Assembly: GCA_030532575.1 (NCBI GenBank)
Contig: JAUNKV010000005.1
Span: forward strand, 62,001 to 126,000
Source of the DNA: Propionibacteriaceae bacterium
GTDB lineage: Bacteria; Actinomycetota; Actinomycetes; Propionibacteriales; Propionibacteriaceae
Direction of reading: 5' to 3'
DNA: 64,000 nucleotides
Part shown: positions 16,185 to 24,876 of the stretch, in pieces
Numbering within the stretch: the first letter of the stretch is position 1
How the letters are laid out: every line of letters starts with the position of its first letter
Notes under the pieces: model-generated
Seen by the model: only the letters and a program-made list of their open reading frames with translations
Databases searched by the model: none
What the model was told of the DNA's origin: nothing
Position numbers and translations under genes: made by a program

Positions 16185-16880
16185 TCACAGTGCCGCGACG
16201 AATTCCCGGAGCAGTCCGCTCACCTCATCGGGGTGGGTCAGGGGTGCCAGGTGGGTGGCGCGTGGCACCGTCGCCAGGCGGGCATCCAGGGCCAGGGATC
16301 GGTAGCGGCGTTCGTTGATGCGCATCTGGTCGAACTGCCCGTTGAGGATGAGCACCGGGCAGGTGACCTTGCGCAGCAACTGGGGCGGGCAGTCGTCGAT
16401 GACGGCCTGCCATGCGGCGGGGAGCACTGCGTAGGCCGATGGGTCGGGGAATTTCTCGGCTGGCACCCCGAGTCGACGGGCGACGGCGTCACGCAGCCGC
16501 CCCAACTTCTCGTGGCTGACCCGCTCCACCAGCCAGGCATAGCCCCGGTAGACGACGGCCAGGGGACTGCGCGGGTCGCCGGTGGCCCCGATGAGCACCA
16601 ACCCGGCCAGCACACCGGGGTTCCGTGCGGCGTACACCGAGGCCATGTAGCCGCCGAGGCTGTGGCCGACCAGCACCACGGGCTGCCCGCTGACACGCTG
16701 TGCCACTGCGTCCTCGATCACCCGGACGGCATTCCTGGTGGTGAAGACCGTCGTCTCCCGCTCGCCGTGCCCGGGCAGATCGACGGTGACGACATCGCAC
16801 TCGGGCAACAAGTCGACATACCCACTCCACTCGTCGGCACTCGACAGGGAACCGTGCACCAGCACGACGAGAGGTCGCAT
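16185..16880 (-). CDS. Alpha/beta hydrolase
   Basis: A 231-residue alpha/beta-hydrolase. LVHGSLSSADEW provides the oxyanion hole, LVGHSLGGYMA the nucleophile elbow, LNGQFDQMR the acid loop and the motif ATHLAPL the histidine. It is a different subgroup from the neighbour at 15182-15946. Substrate unknown. ATG 16880 follows a TATCGT box by 7 nt, suggesting a leaderless message. A longer frame to 16955 would run across the divergent promoter region. Confidence 0.85.
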   Translation of the reverse strand: MRPLVVLVHGSLSSADEWSGYVDLLPECDVVTVDLPGHGERETTVFTTRNAVRVIEDAVAQRVSGQPVVLVGHSLGGYMASVYAARNPGVLAGLVLIGATGDPRSPLAVVYRGYAWLVERVSHEKLGRLRDAVARRLGVPAEKFPDPSAYAVLPAAWQAVIDDCPPQLLRKVTCPVLILNGQFDQMRINERRYRSLALDARLATVPRATHLAPLTHPDEVSGLLREFVAAL

Positions 16881-16887
16881 GGCCCCC

Positions 16888-16893
16888 ACGATA
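16888..16893 (-). promoter_or_regulatory. Leaderless-type -10 box for the hydrolase at 16185-16880
   Basis: TATCGT, then GGGGGCC, then ATG 16880 on the minus strand. Confidence 0.5.
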
Positions 16894-16999
16894 CCCACCC
16901 CTGCGGGTCGCTCGCCGATCAGATCACCTGCCCCGCCCTCAGCATTCGGCAACATTGTCGGAGGCCGATGGCAGAATGTGTGGCAGGAAGGAGGCTGAC

Positions 17000-17752
17000 A
17001 TGAGCAAGGAAGCAGACATCATGCTCACCGTTGACCACGGTCACCCTGCGCTGGCGACGCACTTCTTCGCTGCCGGTCTGCACTTGCTGGAGCTTCTGGA
17101 CGACTTGGCGGACACCCCGAATGTCGAGTGGCAGATCGGCCAGCTCAGTCTTGGCTCCGCCGTCTCTGGCCTGGCTGCCGTCGGGGATCATCGAGGTTCA
17201 GGAGAGCGCGCCGCCAAGGTTGCAAGCCAGGGACTCGCCCAGATTCGGAAGGGGCAGGGTATGCCTCCCCTGTGGAACCCCAACGCTCTGGCCCATGCCA
17301 AGGACCTCGTTCGGGGCGCCGGGGAGCACGCCAAGATCGAGGTCGGTGGCATCGTGGTCCCCTTCGACCATGCGTTGCGCCGCCACATCGAGTCCCTCGC
17401 TCCGTGGGTGCGAGAGTTCCACGGCTCGGTTCGAGGAAGGTTGACCGGCGTCAACGTCACCCGAGGAAACAGGGCTTCCATCAGTCCCCTGGATGGCAGG
17501 AACATCATTCGTGCCAGCTTCCCGACCCCCTTGGCCGAGAGGATGCGGCAAGGCCTGCTCCACCATGTCGAGGTGGAGGGTACGATCCGCCAGAACGAGG
17601 ATGGCAAGGCCTACCACATCGCCGTCGAGGATGTTCACATCCTTCCTGAGAAAACACCTTCCTGGGGAGATCTGCAGGGCATCATGCCGGAGATCACCGA
17701 GGGTCTCACAATCGCGGCCTATCTGGAGAGCATCCGTGGCGACGAGGAGTGA
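17000..17752 (+). CDS. Unrecognised protein coupled to a PIN-domain nuclease
   Basis: A 250-residue soluble protein I cannot assign to a named family. The N-terminal half is helical (ATHFFAAGLHLLELLDDLAD). Residues about 155-215 look beta-rich with a repeating strand pattern (GSVRGRLTGVNVTRGN, IIRASFPTPLAERM, HHVEVEGTIRQNEDG, YHIAVEDVHIL), reminiscent of small barrel nucleic-acid-binding folds. It ends in an AAYLESIRGDEE helix. ATG 17000 has AGGAAGGAGG upstream. The PIN gene starts inside its last codons (17-bp overlap), so the two are translationally coupled. Its position is that of an antitoxin or partner, but it is three times the usual antitoxin size and shows no RHH, AbrB or Phd motif. 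Confidence 0.7.
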   Translation: MSKEADIMLTVDHGHPALATHFFAAGLHLLELLDDLADTPNVEWQIGQLSLGSAVSGLAAVGDHRGSGERAAKVASQGLAQIRKGQGMPPLWNPNALAHAKDLVRGAGEHAKIEVGGIVVPFDHALRRHIESLAPWVREFHGSVRGRLTGVNVTRGNRASISPLDGRNIIRASFPTPLAERMRQGLLHHVEVEGTIRQNEDGKAYHIAVEDVHILPEKTPSWGDLQGIMPEITEGLTIAAYLESIRGDEE

Positions 17753-18305
17753 ACAGCGTGGTCCGAGACGGGTGTCCTTGGACTCCAGCGTGCTGATCGC
17801 CTGGATCAAAGGGGAACCGCTCGCTGAACGTCTGCGGCCACTGTTCACATTGATCGACCAGGGTGAGATCCAGTTGATCGAATCAGTGATCGTTCTGGCT
17901 GAGGTCTTCAAACGTTCCACGGCCTCCATTGAGGAAGAACGCAGCACCCAGGATGCCAAACTCGAATTGATCCTGAACAAGTTGCAGTCACCGGAGGTGT
18001 TCCTTGCCGACGTCACTCCGGCCATCGCACGCAAGGTTGCTGACCTGCGGGCCGAACACGGCCTGAAGCTTCCCGACGCCACCCACCTGGCCACTGCTGT
18101 GCTCAACAAATGTGACTGGTTCGTCACACTTGACGCTGACTTCCCCGAGCTCGACAAACCGCAGGTCCTCTGCCTGACTCCTTCGAACTCCTCGACCCCA
18201 CTGCCCTGGGAGGATTCTTCCGAAGAAGCGCTCATCCCTCGGGAGGGCTTCCCCACGAATGTGTCTTTTCTCCGGTTGCCCACCCAGGATGAGGACCGTC
18301 CCTGA
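17736..18305 (+). CDS. PIN-domain protein (VapC-like), second gene of a coupled pair
   Basis: A 189-residue protein with the PIN acidic quartet: Asp in VSLDSSVLIAW, Glu in VIVLAEVFK, Asp in LPDATHLATAV and Asp in FVTLDADFPEL. This is the layout of VapC-type Mg2+-dependent ribonucleases. A roughly 40-residue low-complexity tail rich in Ser/Pro/Glu follows the domain, longer than in ordinary VapC. GTG 17736 overlaps the upstream gene; GTG 17772, nearer the domain, is an alternative. A toxin role is inferred from family and arrangement. Confidence 0.8.
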   Translation: MATRSEQRGPRRVSLDSSVLIAWIKGEPLAERLRPLFTLIDQGEIQLIESVIVLAEVFKRSTASIEEERSTQDAKLELILNKLQSPEVFLADVTPAIARKVADLRAEHGLKLPDATHLATAVLNKCDWFVTLDADFPELDKPQVLCLTPSNSSTPLPWEDSSEEALIPREGFPTNVSFLRLPTQDEDRP

Positions 18306-18430
18306 GGGCGTTGTTCATCGCGGGCTGAGCCAGCCTCTTCCAGCCCACTGCTCACACAGGGGTTTCCTCGCTGACGCTCGCGGTTCAGTTCGACCAGCGG
18401 AAAGAAGGACATGAACAACAGCCCTGCGGG

Positions 18431-19303
18431 TCAGATCAGGTCGAAGCCCCCGTCGCTGCTCAGCACCTGCCCCACCACCCAGGCTCCGCTCGGCGACGAG
18501 AGCCAGCCGATCAGCTCGGCCGGGTCAGCTGGGGTGCCGAGCCTGCCGAAGGGCAGCGAGGCGAGCCATTCGTCGAGGCCCTCCAGCTCTCGGTCCGTGC
18601 TGTCCGCATCGAGGTAGCCGGTGTTGACCGGCCCGGGATTGATGGTGTTGAGCACGATGCCGAGGCGCATGAGTTCAGCCGCAACGGTCTTCGTGACCCC
18701 TGCGAGCGCGGCCTTGCTCGTGGCGTAGGCCACCTCGCCGCGCATCGGCCCGTTGATCTGGCCCGAGGTCATCCAGAACACCCGTCCTCGGGGCTCCTGG
18801 AATGGGCCCTGGAAGGGCACGGCATCCCCCGGTCTCGCGGCCTCGCCTCCACCGAGCCCGGACTTGCGACGCGCGAACTCTGCGGTGAGCAGGATCGTCG
18901 AGCGCGTGTTGGTGTCCCAGAATGCATCGAGACGTTCTGCCGTCATGTCGATGATGCTTCCGTCATCGCCGCTACGTGCGTGGTTGCACACGACGACATC
19001 GAGGGCACCGGTGAGGGCGAAGGCCGCGTCCAGCAACGCGGGGATGGTCGCCGCATCGGTCAGGTCGGCACCGAGGTCACCCGTGGTGGCGCCGTCGATG
19101 AGTGCGGCCCGGACCCCTGCGCGCACCTCATCCAAGTCATCGCCGCCCCACGGCTGCCGCTCGTCGTGGGGCTTGTGGTGGTGGATGAACACGCTCGCCC
19201 CGAGCGAGGCCAGCTTCCTCGCGACCGCGAAGCCGATCCCACGACGCCGCGAGACACCGGTGACCAAGGCTGCCCTGCCCGAAAGCGGAAGAGGTTGGGA
19301 CAT
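18431..19303 (-). CDS. Short-chain dehydrogenase/reductase
   Basis: A 290-residue SDR with the nucleotide loop ALVTGVSRRRGIGFAVA, the CNHARSG segment in place of NNAG, and the catalytic Ser (MTSGQ) and Tyr-X-X-X-Lys (YATSKAALAG). It ends in the GWLSSPSGAWVVGQVLSSDGG region typical of FabG-like enzymes. Substrate unknown. ATG 19303 follows TATGGT by 6 nt. The 125 bp between this gene and the PIN gene (18306-18430) shows nothing recognisable. Confidence 0.88.
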   Translation of the reverse strand: MSQPLPLSGRAALVTGVSRRRGIGFAVARKLASLGASVFIHHHKPHDERQPWGGDDLDEVRAGVRAALIDGATTGDLGADLTDAATIPALLDAAFALTGALDVVVCNHARSGDDGSIIDMTAERLDAFWDTNTRSTILLTAEFARRKSGLGGGEAARPGDAVPFQGPFQEPRGRVFWMTSGQINGPMRGEVAYATSKAALAGVTKTVAAELMRLGIVLNTINPGPVNTGYLDADSTDRELEGLDEWLASLPFGRLGTPADPAELIGWLSSPSGAWVVGQVLSSDGGFDLI

Positions 19304-19309
19304 GAGGCA

Positions 19310-19315
19310 ACCATA
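19310..19315 (-). promoter_or_regulatory. Leaderless-type -10 box for the SDR gene
   Basis: TATGGT, then TGCCTC, then ATG 19303 on the minus strand. Confidence 0.5.
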
Positions 19316-19399
19316 CTCAGTGAAACTCTGGGCAACCCGTTGCACGCTGTCAGCGAGGCCTCTGCTTCACACAGCGTGCGACGGGTCACCCAGTCTTCC

Positions 19400-20257
19400 T
19401 CAGGCCGCGTAGGTGGTCCGCTGGAGTGGGTTGTCGTCCAGGCTGGCCAGACCGTCGAAGTAGGCCTTGTTCTGCTTCGACAGCTCGATGGCCTTGGCCA
19501 CATCGACGGCCCCGTAGCCGTCGCCCTCCCAGTAGTACTTGACCGGCTTGTCCTCGGCGTCCGCGTAAATCGCCTTGTAGGCGGCGTACTCGTAGTTGCC
19601 GCCCAGGAAGAGCCGGACGTACGGGGCGTAGTCGGTGTGCGGGGCACCGTCGCGGCTGGCCTGCAGCCACTGACCGATGTACTCGTTGACCTCCTCGAAC
19701 CGGGACAGGCGCAGCTGACGGGCCTGCTTCTCCTCGTTGCTGGAGTACCGCCCCACCTTGGCCTTGGCATCCGCCAACCCAGCCTGGATGAGGGGTCGGG
19801 CCCGTTCGGTCACGGCGGCGTCCACCCCGACCTGCTCCAGATCCAGGGCGCGGGCCTCAGCATTCCCCTCGGCCTTCAACACCGCGAGCAGGAACCGCAG
19901 CAGCGCGATGTTGCGCGGCGCGTACTGCCTGTCGATCGCCTTCTGGTAGGGAGCACCGCTCTCGTAGTACTTCTTGTACCTCAGGGCATCCACCTGAGCA
20001 CGGTAGTCCTCGTCGCGCAGCTTGAACATGCGGAGCCAGACGTTCAGCTCACGGTGGTACGACGCGGCATCGGCAGCCGGGACGAAGTGAACCCCAGCAG
20101 TCCCCACCGGGTACAGGGCTTTCGACGGACTCGGCGTTGGCGTCGGCTTCGGCGTGGGCTTGGGCCGACGCCGCCTGGCCTCGGCCAGCGATGCGGGCAG
20201 CACCGGGGCCAGCGCAAGCCCCAGACCAGCGGTGAGGATGAAGCGGCGGGATTTCAT
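19400..20257 (-). CDS. Secreted protein of unknown function
   Basis: A 285-residue exported protein. The N-terminus MKSRRFILTAGLGLALAP is a signal peptide with two arginines that could engage Tat or Sec. It is followed by a basic ARRRRPKP stretch and a Thr/Pro/Lys repeat linker (PTPKPTPTPSP), then a helical, charged domain rich in Tyr, Lys and Glu. The domain is not one I recognise; repeated aromatic/charged helices suggest a four-helix or similar fold. ATG 20257 has AAGGAG upstream. The gene lies alone between the SDR and the old yellow enzyme. Confidence 0.75.
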   Translation of the reverse strand: MKSRRFILTAGLGLALAPVLPASLAEARRRRPKPTPKPTPTPSPSKALYPVGTAGVHFVPAADAASYHRELNVWLRMFKLRDEDYRAQVDALRYKKYYESGAPYQKAIDRQYAPRNIALLRFLLAVLKAEGNAEARALDLEQVGVDAAVTERARPLIQAGLADAKAKVGRYSSNEEKQARQLRLSRFEEVNEYIGQWLQASRDGAPHTDYAPYVRLFLGGNYEYAAYKAIYADAEDKPVKYYWEGDGYGAVDVAKAIELSKQNKAYFDGLASLDDNPLQRTTYAA

Positions 20258-20396
20258 GGCAGAACTCCTTGAAGGTCAGTGGAGCATCTCGTTGCTCTCA
20301 GCGTCGAGCCTAACCAGATGTGATTTACGCTTCAATGGTTTTTTCGGGTCCTCTTGGCCGACATCCGCCTTGACCGAGCCTTGAAACGACTTCTGT

Positions 20397-21473
20397 TCAA
20401 TCCACGAACGGGTAGTCGATGTAGCCGCGCTCACCGCCATCGTAGAAGGTGCTCGCATCCGGTGGGTTCTCGGGCAGCCCCTCCCGCCAGCGACGCAGCA
20501 GGTCCGGGTTCGCGATCAACGGCCGCCCCACCCCCACCGCGTCGGCCAGCCCCTGCTCCAGGAAACACTCCAGGTTCTCCCGGGTGCTGGGCGAATCGAA
20601 ACCGGTGTTGACCACCAGCGGCGCCCCACTGACCCGCCTGATCTCCTGCACCAGGGGACTCGCGGGGTCGTGGTGCAGCACATCGACGAAGGCCAGCCCC
20701 AGCGGCGCCACCGCCGCAGCCCACGTCGCATAGGTTTCACGCACCTGCTCCAGATCAGTCTCATCGATGCCCTGGATGCTGTTGCCCGGAGACAGCCGAA
20801 TCCCCGTGCGACCCCCACCGACGGTCTCGGCGACGGCGCGCGTCACCTCGATGGCGAACCGGGCCCGGCGGGCCGGGCTGCCACCCCAGCCGTCGCTGCG
20901 GAGGTTGGTGGAGGGGGCCAGGAACTGGTGGATCAGGTAGCCGTTGGCCCCGTGAATCTCGACGGCGTCCAGCCCCGCCTCGACCGCTCGACGGGCCGCC
21001 TCGGCAAAGCCCCGGATCAGCTCCTCGATCTCGCCCTCCTCCAGCTCGTGGGCCGTCGGGGCCGCCACCTTTCCCCCGCTGCTGCGCACCGGCTCCGGCC
21101 CCGCCGTCGCACTGGCCGAGACCACTCGCCCGGTCCCGGTGATCTCGGGGTGCGACAGTCGCCCACCGTGCATGATCTGCATCGCGATCCGGCCACCTGC
21201 AGCGTGCACGGCATCGGCCACCCGAGCCCAGCCCGCAGCCTGCTCACCCGTGGCGATCCCCGGTTGACCGTCCCAGCTGCGTCCCTCGGGCACCGGCCAG
21301 GTGCCCTCCGTGACGATCATCCCGGTCGAGGCCCGCTGCCGGTAGTACTCCGCCACCATCTCATCAGGCACCCCCGCCGCGCCGCAGCGCAGTCGGGTCA
21401 GTGGAGCCATCACGAGCCGGTTGGTCAGGTCAACGGCCCCCATCCGAATGGGGGTGAGCAGTGTGCAGGTCAT
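20397..21473 (-). CDS. Old yellow enzyme family alkene reductase (NemA-like)
   Basis: A 358-residue FMN-barrel oxidoreductase. The order of motifs is that of OYE/NemA enzymes: NRLVMAPLTRLRC, then GMIVTEGTWPVPEG, MQIMHGGRLSHP, the active-site pair in EIHGANGYLIHQFL, GGSPARRARFAIEV and FMN phosphate-binding VGVGRPLIANPDL. It reduces activated C=C bonds or nitro compounds with NAD(P)H. ATG 21473 is chosen because GGAGG lies 5 nt upstream of the GTG codon two before it and the ATG gives better spacing. Confidence 0.93.
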   Translation of the reverse strand: MTCTLLTPIRMGAVDLTNRLVMAPLTRLRCGAAGVPDEMVAEYYRQRASTGMIVTEGTWPVPEGRSWDGQPGIATGEQAAGWARVADAVHAAGGRIAMQIMHGGRLSHPEITGTGRVVSASATAGPEPVRSSGGKVAAPTAHELEEGEIEELIRGFAEAARRAVEAGLDAVEIHGANGYLIHQFLAPSTNLRSDGWGGSPARRARFAIEVTRAVAETVGGGRTGIRLSPGNSIQGIDETDLEQVRETYATWAAAVAPLGLAFVDVLHHDPASPLVQEIRRVSGAPLVVNTGFDSPSTRENLECFLEQGLADAVGVGRPLIANPDLLRRWREGLPENPPDASTFYDGGERGYIDYPFVD

Positions 21474-21545
21474 GGACACCTCCTTGAGTCCGCACAGATG
21501 CTATACCCCTGAGCACGGCCACGACCACCCGGGGTGAGGTCCCCA

Positions 21546-21551
21546 TAGACT
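21546..21551 (+). promoter_or_regulatory. Leaderless-type -10 box for the methyltransferase at 21558
   Basis: TAGACT, then GCTCGC, then ATG 21558. Confidence 0.55.
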
Positions 21552-21557
21552 GCTCGC

Positions 21558-22286
21558 ATGGCTGATGAAGAGTTCGACGACCCGCGCCTGGCCGTGCTCT
21601 ACGACGTGCTCGACCCCGACCGCTCCGACCTGGACTGCTACCTCCGGTTGGCAGCGGAACTGCAGACCGAGCGGGTGCTCGATGTCGGGTGTGGCACCGG
21701 GGTGCTCGCACTGCTGCTGGCGGAGCGGGGCGCGCAGGTGGTCGGAGTCGATCCCGCCGGGGCCAGCCTCGATGTGGCCCGCGCCAAGCCGGGGGCCGAG
21801 CATGTGACCTGGCTGCAGGGAGACGCCACCTCGCTGCCCGGGCTGCAGGTGGATCTGGTGACGATGACCGCCAACGTCGCGCAGGTGTTCCTCACCGACG
21901 AGGCCTGGCAGGCCACTCTCAGCGCCATCCACCGGGCGCTTCGCCCGGGCGGGACGCTGGCCTTCGAGACCCGGAATCCCGAGGCGCGCAGCTGGGAGTC
22001 CTGGGTGCCGTCGGCCTCCCGCCGCACCACCGAGGTACCGGGCCTCGGCCCCGTCACCACCTGGGTCGAGGTGTTGGAGGTGACCGAGCACCCGCTGCTG
22101 GTGACCTTCCGCTGGCACTACGGTTTCCCGGACGGCCAGGAGCTGCTGTCCACCTCCACCCTGCGGTTCCGAGGACGAGACGAGATCATCACCTCCCTGG
22201 AGCAGGCCAACTTCACCGGCCTCCGGGTCGATGACCTGCCCCACGCCCCTGGCAGAGGCTGGTTGATCCGAGCCGAGTCAGCCTGA
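21558..22286 (+). CDS. Class I SAM-dependent methyltransferase
   Basis: A 242-residue methyltransferase: motif I VLDVGCGTGVLALLLAERG, VVGVDPAGASLDVAR, a GDATSLP motif, the TANVAQVF segment and a LRPGGTLAFET strand. The C-terminal half is beta-rich and likely binds the substrate. Target unknown. No ribosome site precedes the ATG; a TAGACT box ends 6 nt before it. The VapC gene converges on its 3' end, 6 bp away. Confidence 0.85.
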   Translation: MADEEFDDPRLAVLYDVLDPDRSDLDCYLRLAAELQTERVLDVGCGTGVLALLLAERGAQVVGVDPAGASLDVARAKPGAEHVTWLQGDATSLPGLQVDLVTMTANVAQVFLTDEAWQATLSAIHRALRPGGTLAFETRNPEARSWESWVPSASRRTTEVPGLGPVTTWVEVLEVTEHPLLVTFRWHYGFPDGQELLSTSTLRFRGRDEIITSLEQANFTGLRVDDLPHAPGRGWLIRAESA

Positions 22287-22292
22287 ACCTGC

Positions 22293-22697
22293 CTACACGA
22301 CCACGATCTGGAGGAGGTGCTCAAGTCCCCGGAAGTCCGACGGGTTCCGGGTATACAGCGGAACTTCCTCAGCCACCGCTGTGGCTGCTATGAGACAGTC
22401 AGCGACACGGGGTCTGGGGTTACGTCCCGCTGCAAGAACAGCGGCGTAGATGTGTCCGTAGGCGCGGGCAGCACGCACTCCGAAGGGAAAGGGCTCAAAA
22501 AGCATCTCCACGCGCTGCAGCCGCTCCTGGCGTCGCGCACGCTCCACGAGGTCTTCCGTGACCAGCGGCCCCGCCGCAAGCTCAGCCAAGGTAATCGCGG
22601 CGATTCCTGCAGTCGCAGGAAGAAGAGCTGGGTCAATCCCTTCCAGGTCGATCACCACCGAGGTATCGAGAATCCCCGAGGCGGGAGGGTTAGACAT
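22293..22697 (-). CDS. vapC: VapC-type PIN-domain toxin
   Basis: A 134-residue PIN ribonuclease with the family's acidic residues: ILDTSVVIDLE, ITLAELAAG, VADCLIAATA and a terminal YTRNPSDFRGL. Its ATG (22697) overlaps the end of the antitoxin gene by 8 bp. Family members cleave RNA, often initiator tRNA or rRNA, when not bound by the antitoxin. All expected active-site residues are present, so it should be functional. Confidence 0.92.
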   Translation of the reverse strand: MSNPPASGILDTSVVIDLEGIDPALLPATAGIAAITLAELAAGPLVTEDLVERARRQERLQRVEMLFEPFPFGVRAARAYGHIYAAVLAAGRNPRPRVADCLIAATAVAEEVPLYTRNPSDFRGLEHLLQIVVV

Positions 22698-22944
22698 GAG
22701 GCTCCATCTCTTGGTCCACGACTGCATCCAAGTCTTTCCTCAGCCGTTCCAGGTCCACTTGCGGGCATCCGCGAAAGACCTCAGCGATGACGTGAGCGTC
22801 CACCATGCGTTGCCGACGAAGCGGCCTGAGCTCTCCAACAGGAACGGAGTTCCGGGTCAGCAAAAAACTCCGTCCCTCCTCAAGGGCACGCATGATGCGG
22901 CCACTGTCATTGCGTAGCTCGCGTTGGCTGATGACCTCACTCAT
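22690..22944 (-). CDS. Phd/YefM-type antitoxin of the VapC pair
   Basis: An 84-residue protein with the Phd/YefM N-terminal DNA-binding fold (SEVISQRELRNDSGRIMRAL, then FLLTRNSVPVGELRP) and an acidic C-terminal tail that would wrap the toxin. It precedes vapC and overlaps it. The ATG at 22944 has no ribosome site. Instead TACAGT lies 6 nt upstream, consistent with a leaderless message, and that box overlaps a palindrome. Confidence 0.9.
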   Translation of the reverse strand: MSEVISQRELRNDSGRIMRALEEGRSFLLTRNSVPVGELRPLRRQRMVDAHVIAEVFRGCPQVDLERLRKDLDAVVDQEMEPHV

Positions 22945-22950
22945 GAAACC

Positions 22951-22970
22951 ACTGTAGCACCAAGTGCTAC
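22951..22970 (-). promoter_or_regulatory. Toxin-antitoxin promoter and operator
   Basis: The perfect palindrome GTAGCAC-CAA-GTGCTAC (22954-22970) overlaps a minus-strand TACAGT -10 box (22956-22951) that ends 6 nt before the antitoxin ATG. This is the expected layout for autorepression by the antitoxin-toxin complex. It sits 9 bp from the BCCT stop codon, so readthrough from that gene is also possible. Confidence 0.7.
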
Positions 22971-22978
22971 GGTTGGGC

Positions 22979-24790
22979 TCAGTGCGCTTGCTCCTCGTCG
23001 TCCTCCTCCGGCTCGGGGGTCGGCACGAGGGCACCCACACCCTGACCCGGGGCGGTGCGCCCCACCGCCAACGCGAAGTCGTCACCGTGGGCGCTGACGC
23101 CCTGGACGACCGCCTGGTCGATGGCCACCTCCGCGTAGCGGCCACGCACGATGCGGGGATCGTGGCGCAGGTCCCGCATCAGGGCCGCCGCCATCGCGAT
23201 GAGCACCACCAGGAACGGCAGCCCCGCGACGATGGTCACCGATTGCAGCCCCGACAGGGCATCCTTGCCGCCGACGACGAGCATGATGGCCGCGACCGCA
23301 CCCGTCACCACACCCCAGAACACGACGGTGGCGCGGCGGGGCTCCATGATGCCGTTCTCGCTGAGCGCCCCCATGACGATGGAGGCTGAGTCCGCCCCGG
23401 AGACGAAGAAGATCCCGACCAGGACCATCACCAGAACCGAGGTGAAAGCCTCCCAGGGCATGGTGTGCAGCAGCGCGAACAGCGTCGATTCGGCGTCCCC
23501 GGTCTCGGACAGCCCCGCCCCCTGCTGCTCGGCGTTGATGGCGGCCCCACCGAAGATGCAGAACCACACCAGCGAGACCATGCTGGGCAGCAGCAGCACC
23601 CCGGAGACGAACTGCCGGATGGTGCGCCCCTTCGAGATGCGGGCGATGAACATGCCGACGAAGGGGGTCCAGGACACCCACCACGCCCAGTAGAAGATGG
23701 TCCATGACGCCAGCCATGCGTCGGCCTCGCCGCCCAGCGCCCCCGTCGTCGAGGACATCAGCATGATCCGCTGGAAGTAGGTGCCGAGCGTGGTCGGGAT
23801 GAGGTTGAGGATCAGCACCGTCGGTCCGCCGACGAAGACGAACAGCGCCAGCGCCACCGCCAGCCCCATGTTGATGTTGGACAACCACTGGATGCCCTTG
23901 GCCACCCCGGAGACCGCCGAGAAGATGAAACAGATGGTCAGTCCGCAGATCAGCAGGATCAGGAAGGCGTTGCCCACCTCGCCGATCCAACCGACGATCT
24001 GCGCACCGTGCGCAATCTGCAGCGCCCCGAGCCCCAGCGAGGTCGCCGACCCGAACAAGGTGGCGAAGATGGCGAAGATGTCGATGATCTTGCCGCCGGG
24101 GCCATAGGTCTGACGCTTGCCGAGCAGGGGCTCGAAGACCGCGGAAATGGTCAGCGGACGTCCCTTGCGGAAGACGCTGTAGGCGATGGCCACACCTGCC
24201 ACGGCGTAGATCGCCCAAGGGTGCAGCCCCCAGTGGAACAACGTGGTCGCCATCGCGTTGCGCACCGCGTCGGCCTCGCCGGCCGATGGCTGCCCCGGCG
24301 GCGGGGTGAGGAAGTGGGACAGCGGTTCGGCCGCCCCGTAGAACATCAAGCCGATACCCATCCCTGCGCTGAACATCATCGCCACCCAGGAGATGGTGGA
24401 GAACTCCGGCGACTCACCGTCGCGGGCCAGGGGGATGGCCCCGTAGCGGCTGGCGGCCAGCCACAGCACGAAGAAGACGAACCCCGTCGCCGCCAGGGCG
24501 AACAGCCAGCCGGTGTTGCCGACCACCCAGGTCAGACCGGACTGGGAGGCGTTGCCGAGGGTGGCGGGAGACAGCACACCCCACAGCACGAAGGCCAGGG
24601 ACACCACTGCGGTGAACCCGAAGACCACCTTGTCCAACCGACCCGGTTGCTCATCACCGAGCTCCTCGACGGTGGGTTCCAGGGCCGGGTGCGAGGTGAT
24701 GGCCACCCGCCACCGTCTTGGCCCTGTCATTCCAGCCCATGACAGTCGTGGTCCGCGGTTGCGTTCTCCTCGTTTGCTGCGGGCTCGCAC
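22979..24790 (-). CDS. BCCT-family betaine/carnitine/choline transporter
   Basis: A 603-residue transporter with about twelve membrane segments and the BCCT signature region (FYWAWWVSWTPFVGMFIARI, then SKGRTIRQFV). The glycine-rich AGMGIGLMFYGAAEP helix also matches. It likely takes up glycine betaine or a related quaternary amine with Na+ or H+, often for osmoprotection. GTG 24790 is chosen for a GGAG ribosome site 8-10 nt upstream; ATG 24730 is an alternative that loses a basic N-terminal stretch. The C-terminus is acidic (PEPEEDDEEQ), a region that senses osmotic stress in some family members. Confidence 0.92.
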   Translation of the reverse strand: MRARSKRGERNRGPRLSWAGMTGPRRWRVAITSHPALEPTVEELGDEQPGRLDKVVFGFTAVVSLAFVLWGVLSPATLGNASQSGLTWVVGNTGWLFALAATGFVFFVLWLAASRYGAIPLARDGESPEFSTISWVAMMFSAGMGIGLMFYGAAEPLSHFLTPPPGQPSAGEADAVRNAMATTLFHWGLHPWAIYAVAGVAIAYSVFRKGRPLTISAVFEPLLGKRQTYGPGGKIIDIFAIFATLFGSATSLGLGALQIAHGAQIVGWIGEVGNAFLILLICGLTICFIFSAVSGVAKGIQWLSNINMGLAVALALFVFVGGPTVLILNLIPTTLGTYFQRIMLMSSTTGALGGEADAWLASWTIFYWAWWVSWTPFVGMFIARISKGRTIRQFVSGVLLLPSMVSLVWFCIFGGAAINAEQQGAGLSETGDAESTLFALLHTMPWEAFTSVLVMVLVGIFFVSGADSASIVMGALSENGIMEPRRATVVFWGVVTGAVAAIMLVVGGKDALSGLQSVTIVAGLPFLVVLIAMAAALMRDLRHDPRIVRGRYAEVAIDQAVVQGVSAHGDDFALAVGRTAPGQGVGALVPTPEPEEDDEEQAH

Positions 24791-24876
24791 GTCCTACTCC
24801 TAACTCCTGTGGGTCGTCCCCCTCGTAGGAGGCTACCCCCAGAAGAAGTCACGACAAGACGAGCAAAGTCAGACTT

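Noticed and set aside
17198-18418. A 406-codon open frame on the - strand over the PIN module
   Set aside because: The + strand frames carry a ribosome site, overlapping coupling and the PIN acidic residues; the antisense frame has none of these.
24730-24790. Shorter start of the BCCT gene at ATG 24730
   Set aside because: A clear GGAG ribosome site precedes GTG 24790, while ATG 24730 has none; the choice remains uncertain.
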